From assembly GCA_018670435.1 (NCBI GenBank), contig JABHRC010000010.1:1-48936 (forward strand): 48,936 bases of DNA, written 5' to 3'. This DNA is from Gammaproteobacteria bacterium. GTDB lineage: Bacteria; Pseudomonadota; Gammaproteobacteria; GCA-002705445; GCA-002716945. The notes under the pieces were generated by a model. The model did not search any database and was not told the origin of the DNA. It saw only the letters and a program-made list of their open reading frames with translations. Of the stretch, positions 43,484 through 48,936 are shown one piece after another. Within the stretch, counting starts at the first letter, position 1. Every line of letters starts with the position of its first letter. The translations under genes and the position numbers were made by a program.

Positions 43484-43942
43484 TTAATCAAACCCTATAA
43501 GCATCTGTTTTCTTTCAATCAAATATTGCTCTTCATCAATATAACCCTTCACATATCGTACTTTTAACTTCTCTAATTTATCAAGAGTGTCTGACACAAG
43601 CTTTTGATATTTCTCGCCGCGCGGCTTAGCGCAGCCATTATTGCTATATAATTTTAAAAGGTGATCTTTGCGTTCAGATGCATTATATTCCGCATGAATT
43701 GAAGTTCCGTAGGTAACAAAATATGCTGGAAAGAAAAACAAGCCTGATAGAATATTCTCACTTGTTAATCCTTTATCGGAATGTGCTAAATCCTCATTTA
43801 AACTTGCTGTTTGTATGGCCAGCTTTAATTCGTTACAGGACATGGTTTCATCATTAGCTTGAACAATATCAATTGCTTTAGGCGTAGCACATGAGACAAG
43901 AAACATCATAGTCATCAGTAATATGAGTATTTTTCTATACAT
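43484..43942 (-). CDS. Small lipoprotein with SHOCT-like C-terminus
   Basis: A 152-residue predicted lipoprotein: the N-terminal helix ends in the lipobox LVSC (C18). A short hydrophobic stretch (LFFFPAYFV) occurs mid-protein. The last 30 residues (LEKLKVRYVKGYIDEEQY) resemble the SHOCT motif of short C-terminal domains. It converges with the DUF2256 gene with nine bases between the stops. No function can be given. Confidence 0.75.
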   Translation of the reverse strand: MYRKILILLMTMMFLVSCATPKAIDIVQANDETMSCNELKLAIQTASLNEDLAHSDKGLTSENILSGLFFFPAYFVTYGTSIHAEYNASERKDHLLKLYSNNGCAKPRGEKYQKLVSDTLDKLEKLKVRYVKGYIDEEQYLIERKQMLIGFD

Positions 43943-44007
43943 CAGCTTCAGTCCAGCAAAGGTTTCATTAATGTAATTTTATTAAAAAAAATTGATCATA
44001 GATAGTC

Positions 44008-44024
44008 TTATTATCAGATAATAA
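44008..44024. repeat. Inverted repeat TTATTATC-A-GATAATAA
   Basis: A perfect 8-base inverted repeat with a single central base, just downstream of the nuclease gene stop on the - strand and upstream of the lipoprotein gene. On the - strand a run of eight T follows about 17 bases later, which is too far for a classical terminator. It could be a weak terminator or an operator; AT-rich chance matches are common here. Confidence 0.35.
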
Positions 44025-44025
44025 A

Positions 44026-44508
44026 TTACTTTTTTAATTTTCTATATGTCCATGGCTCTATTGCATCTTCACTATGCCATAATCCCCTCTTATAGTATAT
44101 TGCATCCTTTTCAAGATTAATAAGATAAGTATTGCTTCTATTTGACTTATATACCCATGCATTACCACTCTTAATCATTTTTGCATTGATATAAGTTGGG
44201 GTATCAGAACCATAAAGAAATATTTCGCAAAGTTCTCTACCATAAAAATCCTTTTTAGCACATGAAACAGTCACGGTCTTATTTAAGATGATATTCTCTA
44301 GAAACTCTTTAGACTCCATACCATAAGCCTGCTTAAGCTCTGGAGCATCAATATATAGCAGTCTAATCTTTAATTTATTTCCTTTATATATAACATGAAT
44401 TGAGTCTCCATCCGTAACCTTAGAAACAATAGCATTATATTCACTGCTATAAGCAAAATTGAATAATGTTAATGATAATAAAAATATTATGGAAATAGTT
44501 ATTTTCAT
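44026..44508 (-). CDS. Secreted thermonuclease-family protein (SNase-like)
   Basis: A 160-residue protein with a signal peptide (about 1-21, cleavage after AYS) and a staphylococcal-nuclease-like domain: VTDGDSIHV, IRLLYIDAPE, and YGRELCEIFL, which carry the metal aspartate and catalytic arginines. Two cysteines may form a disulfide. It probably cuts nucleic acids outside the cytoplasm. The start overlaps the metX stop by four bases. Confidence 0.85.
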   Translation of the reverse strand: MKITISIIFLLSLTLFNFAYSSEYNAIVSKVTDGDSIHVIYKGNKLKIRLLYIDAPELKQAYGMESKEFLENIILNKTVTVSCAKKDFYGRELCEIFLYGSDTPTYINAKMIKSGNAWVYKSNRSNTYLINLEKDAIYYKRGLWHSEDAIEPWTYRKLKK

Positions 44509-45662
44509 ACATTTTTAATGAATAGGCTTATCTCTTTAGAGAAAGTTCCAGTATCTGCTAGAAAAGAATCATGCCCTTGAATACAAGTTAATTCTTTATA
44601 TTCAACTTTAGCATTTGATAACGATAAGTTTTCTGCTATCTCTTTTTGTTGTTGAGGAGGAAACAATGTATCTGTATCAACACCCAAGACAAGAGCTTTG
44701 TTTATATTTATTTTAGAGAAAGCATCTAGGCTAGATTTCCCAAGGCTAGCCACATCAAACCAATCCATAGCCCTAGAAAGATATAGATAGCAGTTTGCAT
44801 CGAATATATTTTGAAACTTTACGGCCTGATGCTCCAAATATGATTCGATTTCAAATTCAAAACTAGTATTTTCAATTCCAAACGTGTTCTGATTCAGTTT
44901 ATTTTCAACTGATTTTTTTCTACCAAACCTTTGAGCCCATTCATTAGCAGATCTATATGATGTCATGCCAATTTTCCTAGCAATCCTAACTCCATTCAAA
45001 GGCGGCTTTTCATAAGAATAAAAACCATTGTTCCATAGAGGATCTTTTCTTATAACTTCTCTTTGAAGAGATCTAAGTGCAATTGCGTAAGGTAATGCCT
45101 GTGTAGCAGTGGAAATAAGGATCATATTATCCACCGTAGTATTATGTAATATTGAAAAAGCGAGTGCTTTCATCCCCCCAAGCGAAGGTCCTATCAATAT
45201 ATGTATTTTTTTAATACCAATTTTTTCAAGCAATAAATGTGACGCATTAGCCATATCTTCCACAGTTAATTCTGGAAAAGTTAATCTATATGGCTGATTT
45301 GTTTGTTTATTAAGTGAAACTGGACTTGTTGAGCCAAAACAACTTCCAAGCGTGTTAATACAGATAACATAATATTTATTAGTGTCAATTGCCTTGCCCT
45401 CACCCACCATGGCTTCCCACCATCCAGGAGCTTGATCACTTAGCGAGGAAGTTACATGAGAGCTTGCTGATAGTCCTGTAAAAATTACAATTACATTGGA
45501 CTTATCTGAGTTTAAACTGCCCCAAGTTTCATATGCAATATGAAGATTAGAAAGCTGCCCTCCTCTTTTCATGTCAAAGGCATCTGCAACACTCATAATT
45601 TTAGCCGACATATTGGCATGTTTGAACATTTCTACAACTTTACTATCTGAGCTATTTTTCAT
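44505..45662 (-). CDS. metX: Homoserine O-acyltransferase
   Basis: An alpha/beta-hydrolase of 385 residues. The nucleophile serine is in GPSLGGMKAL, the acid in VDTDTLFPP and the histidine in IQGHDSFLAD. NTLGSCFGSTSP is diagnostic of MetX. It acylates homoserine for methionine synthesis; acetyl or succinyl donor cannot be decided by eye. No metW follows. It sits after holB at nine bases' distance, a place often held by tatD-like genes in relatives. Confidence 0.9.
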   Translation of the reverse strand: MKNSSDSKVVEMFKHANMSAKIMSVADAFDMKRGGQLSNLHIAYETWGSLNSDKSNVIVIFTGLSASSHVTSSLSDQAPGWWEAMVGEGKAIDTNKYYVICINTLGSCFGSTSPVSLNKQTNQPYRLTFPELTVEDMANASHLLLEKIGIKKIHILIGPSLGGMKALAFSILHNTTVDNMILISTATQALPYAIALRSLQREVIRKDPLWNNGFYSYEKPPLNGVRIARKIGMTSYRSANEWAQRFGRKKSVENKLNQNTFGIENTSFEFEIESYLEHQAVKFQNIFDANCYLYLSRAMDWFDVASLGKSSLDAFSKININKALVLGVDTDTLFPPQQQKEIAENLSLSNAKVEYKELTCIQGHDSFLADTGTFSKEISLFIKNV

Positions 45663-45671
45663 AGAAGAATG

Positions 45672-46649
45672 TTAGTATAATTCCTTATTTAAAACAATTA
45701 ATAAGTTGTCATATAAGAACTTCTTATTTATGTTGCTTCTAATCTCATGCTTATAATTATATAGCAGCCTAATTACCGCAATAGACCTAGACGGGGATAT
45801 TGATATTTTTTTACACAATGCATTATAAGCAAACTTTTGTTTAGCATTATCATTTAAAAAAGATCCCCGCATTAGTAAACTAAACATTTCAATCAGGTAG
45901 TCTAAAAATATAGCTCCCCTTTTAGACCACGTTTCCGATAACTCTAATGGATTTATTCTATTTTCAATTAATCCCCTTACTTCATCATCTATCGAATTAT
46001 AATCTTCAAAATAATTATGATCTTTGGTTAGATCTTTTAGTTTAGATTTTTTTGAGAAAAAATAATCAAAGAATAGATAGGAAGGGTTATCTTCTGACAT
46101 ATAATCATATAAAAAACAATGACACCTACTCTTAATGGTATCTTTGATATGACCCAAGTCTGGAGTAAGTAAAATAAATATAGCAGGGCAATTAGTCTCT
46201 TCCAATGTTTTTAAGAGGGCTGCTGAAGCTTGATTATTAAGATAGTTACAATTATTTATAATAATAAACTTGTGTCTATAATGCGGGGATAAAAATGTAA
46301 AATCATTTAAATCCCGAACTTGATCAATAGTAATTTCAGTACCAACTCTATTGTTCTCAAATTTATCCTCGAAGCCAAATTCATACATTAATCGTTCTTC
46401 ATTTGTAAGAACCCTATTTTTATTTCCTGACTTATCATAGATAGGTAACGAGATATACATGATATCCGGTGATGACATGATATTACCCGGTATTATTATA
46501 TTATTCACTTTATAATAGTCCTCAATCATTGATACAACAAAGTCATATTTTCCAGTCCCATTAGGTGAATTTATAATAATATTATAGTTTCTTTTTGAGA
46601 AATCATATTGTGATTTAAACTGCTTAGTATTTCTCTCTAAATTATTCAT
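45672..46649 (-). CDS. holB: DNA polymerase III subunit delta'
   Basis: A 325-residue clamp-loader ATPase with the P-loop NSPNGTGK, the IDQVRDL segment, the LLKTLEE helix and the sensor SRC in IKSRCHCF. Compared with E. coli delta', the zinc-binding cysteine cluster after the P-loop is missing (the region reads MSSPDIMYISLPIYDK). The gene is overlapped by tmk (eight bases), as usual in proteobacteria. Confidence 0.85.
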   Translation of the reverse strand: MNNLERNTKQFKSQYDFSKRNYNIIINSPNGTGKYDFVVSMIEDYYKVNNIIIPGNIMSSPDIMYISLPIYDKSGNKNRVLTNEERLMYEFGFEDKFENNRVGTEITIDQVRDLNDFTFLSPHYRHKFIIINNCNYLNNQASAALLKTLEETNCPAIFILLTPDLGHIKDTIKSRCHCFLYDYMSEDNPSYLFFDYFFSKKSKLKDLTKDHNYFEDYNSIDDEVRGLIENRINPLELSETWSKRGAIFLDYLIEMFSLLMRGSFLNDNAKQKFAYNALCKKISISPSRSIAVIRLLYNYKHEIRSNINKKFLYDNLLIVLNKELY

Positions 46650-47262
46650 TTATCAATACATCAAGACGTTTTTGAATATTTTTTTGCACAATACTTATAT
46701 CTTCATCTGTAAGAATTTTTGTAACTTTGTTATTTTCTAAAAATATTTTTTCATAAGATGTTTTTATTTTAATCAAAAATTTCTCTCCTTGTTCTTCAAA
46801 TTTATCAGAAACCTCTCTTGACCCAATCCTATTCAAACAAGTTTCAATAGAAGCATCTAAATGAAATACCAAAGAGATATGTTCTGAAAAATATGAATCC
46901 AATGTTTTATGAAGATCGATGACTGTCTCATTGTTTTCTGCTATGCCTTGATAAACTAGTGTTGAGTAATGAAACCTATCACATATTACATATTTATTAT
47001 CATTAAGAGCTTTCAAGATTATATTATTATAATTGAATACTCTAGAGGCATAAAATAACATTGCTTCAGAGAGTGAATCTAAGTCTGAATTTTTATCCAA
47101 CAAAATGGATCTTACGCTTTCTCCAAAATTAGTGCCACCAGGTTCTCTAGTTACAATATGATCAATTTTTTTTTGTGTCAGGTAATCAGAGGCATATTTG
47201 ATATGAGTTGACTTACCAGTCCCCTCGTTACCCTCGAATACTATAAATTTTTTATGTGCCAT
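46642..47262 (-). CDS. tmk: Thymidylate kinase
   Basis: A 206-residue kinase with the P-loop FEGNEGTGKST (8-18), TREPGGT and the DR motif in VICDRFHYS. It phosphorylates dTMP to dTDP. It lies directly between pabC (six-base gap) and holB; the mltG gene that commonly separates pabC and tmk is absent. Confidence 0.93.
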   Translation of the reverse strand: MAHKKFIVFEGNEGTGKSTHIKYASDYLTQKKIDHIVTREPGGTNFGESVRSILLDKNSDLDSLSEAMLFYASRVFNYNNIILKALNDNKYVICDRFHYSTLVYQGIAENNETVIDLHKTLDSYFSEHISLVFHLDASIETCLNRIGSREVSDKFEEQGEKFLIKIKTSYEKIFLENNKVTKILTDEDISIVQKNIQKRLDVLINE

Positions 47263-47268
47263 TCTATA

Positions 47269-48105
47269 TTAGTATATAAAGCTTTTAAGTATATTATATA
47301 GCATCTCAGGCTTTGAGAATTTATTTTTTCCCATTCTATCTATAAATACAAGGCCTTTGATTGAGTTTACTTTAAAGCATGCCGAATATTTCTGTAAATT
47401 ATTTTTTTTAATATTTATGATATTAGATTTGATTTTTTTCTTTTGAAGAAATTCAAGAATCTTTTGTCGTATTATGCCGTTGACTCCAAAACTACTGATA
47501 ATAGGCGTATCAAAAACATAATTATTTTTTATTTTTTTTACAAAAAATAAGTTTGACGATAAAGTTTCAATTATATTTTTATCATGAGTAACCGCAAGAT
47601 CATCATACTGGTTTTCAAGAGCTCCCAGCTCGCTTGCAATCAGGCATTGGTCTAGCCTATTAAGATGTTTAATTTTAGATAATGTATTATTATTCGCTGG
47701 CTTATATTTTGAAAAACCAACATTAATCTTTTTTTCTGTAACTATTTTTTCTTTTATATCATGGACTTTAATAAAATAGAGATTCGGTATTAATTTTTTC
47801 GAGAACTGATAACCAAATTTATCTGCACCTCTTGATAAAACTATTTTTAGGATGCAATTCTTTGAACTTCCAATCGCTCGCTTAACATGCTCTCTGATTA
47901 GTGAAAAAGATGGCTTCTTAAGCAAAAGAGTTTCGCATCCTCTGTGCAGCCTATTTACATGTTCTTTCAAGTATATTGCATTGCCATCCTTGATTAATAA
48001 AGTTTCAAATAGACCATCTCCATAATTAAAAGCTCTGTCATTAATGGGGATTGTTTTTTTATTAATAAAAATATTAAAATTAGAATCAATCATTCTTACA
48101 TTCAA
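47269..48105 (-). CDS. pabC: Aminodeoxychorismate lyase
   Basis: A class IV PLP enzyme of 278 residues with [11 protein letters not shown] and the PLP lysine in [11 protein letters not shown]. Its position next to fabF and tmk is the standard location of pabC, which releases p-aminobenzoate for folate. It is related in fold to the aminotransferase at 28852 but clearly distinct. Start overlaps the fabF stop by four bases. Confidence 0.9.
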   Translation of the reverse strand: MNVRMIDSNFNIFINKKTIPINDRAFNYGDGLFETLLIKDGNAIYLKEHVNRLHRGCETLLLKKPSFSLIREHVKRAIGSSKNCILKIVLSRGADKFGYQFSKKLIPNLYFIKVHDIKEKIVTEKKINVGFSKYKPANNNTLSKIKHLNRLDQCLIASELGALENQYDDLAVTHDKNIIETLSSNLFFVKKIKNNYVFDTPIISSFGVNGIIRQKILEFLQKKKIKSNIINIKKNNLQKYSACFKVNSIKGLVFIDRMGKNKFSKPEMLYNILKSFIY

Positions 48106-48936
48106 TCATACTTTGAGAATACAAGTGAGCCATTTGTTCCGCCAAAACCAAAAGAGTTGCTAAGTGCATGCTTAATATCAACATCTTTGCTTGATAGTAT
48201 ATTGAAATCCAGATCACACTCAGGCTCTTGATTCTCTACATTGATAGTTTGATGTAATTTTTGATTCTTTAACGATAAAACAGTAACCAATGCTTCTACT
48301 CCACCAGCAGCCCCTAACAGATGTCCTATCATTGATTTTGTAGAATTAACTATAAGATTTCTTGAATGCTCATTGAAAGTTGATTTAATAGCTCTTGATT
48401 CTACAATATCTCCCGCAGGAGTAGATGTTCCATGAGCATTTATATATCCAATTTCTTCTGGTGAAAGACCTGCATCTTTTAATGAATTTTTCATACATCT
48501 CTGCGCGCCTTCTCCGGTTTCGGATGGCAATGTCATATGGTATGCATCAGCACTCATTCCATATCCAGAAACCTCTGCATATATTTTTGCTCCACGTCTT
48601 TTTGCGTGCTCCAATTCTTCCAATACAAGTACTCCAGCTCCATCACCAAGAACAAAACCATCTCGCCCAGTATCCCATGGTCTGCTTGCCTTCTGAGGAT
48701 CATCATTTCTCGTTGATAATGCTCTAGCAGCTGCAAAACCACCTATTCCCAAAGGTGTTGTAGCCATCTCTGCACCACCACATATCATCACATCTGCATG
48801 AGAGTACTGTATTTGACGAAAACCTTCGCCAATATTATGTGTTCCTGTAGTGCAAGCTGTAACAATTGAAAGATTTGGTCCTTTATAGCCATATTTGATA
48901 GATAAATTACCAGATATCATATTAATTATTGTGGCA
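48102..48936 (-). CDS. fabF: Beta-ketoacyl-ACP synthase II (5' end outside the window)
   Basis: The frame is open to the right edge, so only the last 278 or so residues are present; the ATG at 48920 is internal. The active-site cysteine is in TACTTGTH, the histidines in HGTSTPAGD and [10 protein letters not shown], and the end is [13 protein letters not shown]. It extends fatty acids on AcpP. Confidence 0.93.
   Translation of the reverse strand, partial: ATIINMISGNLSIKYGYKGPNLSIVTACTTGTHNIGEGFRQIQYSHADVMICGGAEMATTPLGIGGFAAARALSTRNDDPQKASRPWDTGRDGFVLGDGAGVLVLEELEHAKRRGAKIYAEVSGYGMSADAYHMTLPSETGEGAQRCMKNSLKDAGLSPEEIGYINAHGTSTPAGDIVESRAIKSTFNEHSRNLIVNSTKSMIGHLLGAAGGVEALVTVLSLKNQKLHQTINVENQEPECDLDFNILSSKDVDIKHALSNSFGFGGTNGSLVFSKYD

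Noticed and set aside
43471-43491. Bidirectional terminator between the convergent genes
   Set aside because: Only a weak TTGAT/ATCAA pair and the TGATTAATCA palindrome are present, without a GC stem or T run, and they overlap the stop codons.
1-48936. CRISPR arrays, insertion sequences, tRNA or rRNA genes and riboswitches
   Set aside because: No regularly spaced repeats, transposase-like proteins or recognisable RNA sequences were found by reading; a covariance-model search would be needed to exclude small RNAs.

Overview
The window is AT-rich DNA from a Gram-negative bacterium, most likely a low-GC marine gammaproteobacterium. The core genes at the right end (fabF, pabC, tmk, holB in that order) are the usual gammaproteobacterial arrangement. 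The photolyase group suggests a sunlit habitat. The lineage is an inference; I see no rRNA or tRNA gene here to fix it.

Left and centre (1-40610, + strand): 42 genes follow one another with overlaps or gaps of about 25 bases at most, as in one very long surface-glycan operon. After the end of an ABC-type glycolipid flippase comes a complete legionaminic acid pathway (legB, legC, legG, legI, ptmE-, ptmF-, legF- and ptmA-like, plus a PglD/LegH-type acetyltransferase further on). Next are two sugar amidotransferases around one HisF/HisH pair, which points to acetamidino decoration. An acyl-carrier-protein cassette (carrier, reductase, adenylating ligase) suggests an unusual N-acyl group. A group with a CDP-alcohol phosphotransferase, a sulfotransferase, a pyruvate-kinase-like protein and an adenylylsulfate-kinase-like protein follows, then an unrecognised GT-B-like protein, a DegT-like aminotransferase and a membrane 4,6-dehydratase.

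From 24200 to 30581 lies a second sugar-acid module: a nucleotidyltransferase, a CBS-GHMP kinase fusion, a NeuB-SAF-TIM-barrel fusion, a second CMP-sugar synthetase, a class IV aminotransferase and a PhyH-type dioxygenase. I think it is the best candidate for an undescribed pathway. It is followed by CDP-6-deoxyhexose genes (rfbG, a cupin epimerase, rfbF), glycosyltransferases, a WecA/WbpL-type initiating transferase with an SDR partner, a TagF-like glycerophosphotransferase, a tungstate transporter (tupBCA) and a methyltransferase.

After the only sizeable + strand gap (40611-40732) come a TylF-type methyltransferase and a small cassette of a photolyase/cryptochrome, a DCC-family thiol protein and a 41-residue DUF2256 protein. 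Convergent with it, the - strand (48936-43484) carries fabF (cut by the window end), pabC, tmk, holB, metX, a secreted nuclease and a small lipoprotein. No mobile element, CRISPR array or RNA gene was recognised.

Together the + strand genes appear to make one or two CMP-activated nonulosonic acids and several rare deoxyamino sugars, decorate them, assemble them on undecaprenyl phosphate and export them through the ABC flippase. No Wzx, Wzy, Maf or flagellin gene is visible, so a surface polysaccharide is likelier than a flagellar glycan.
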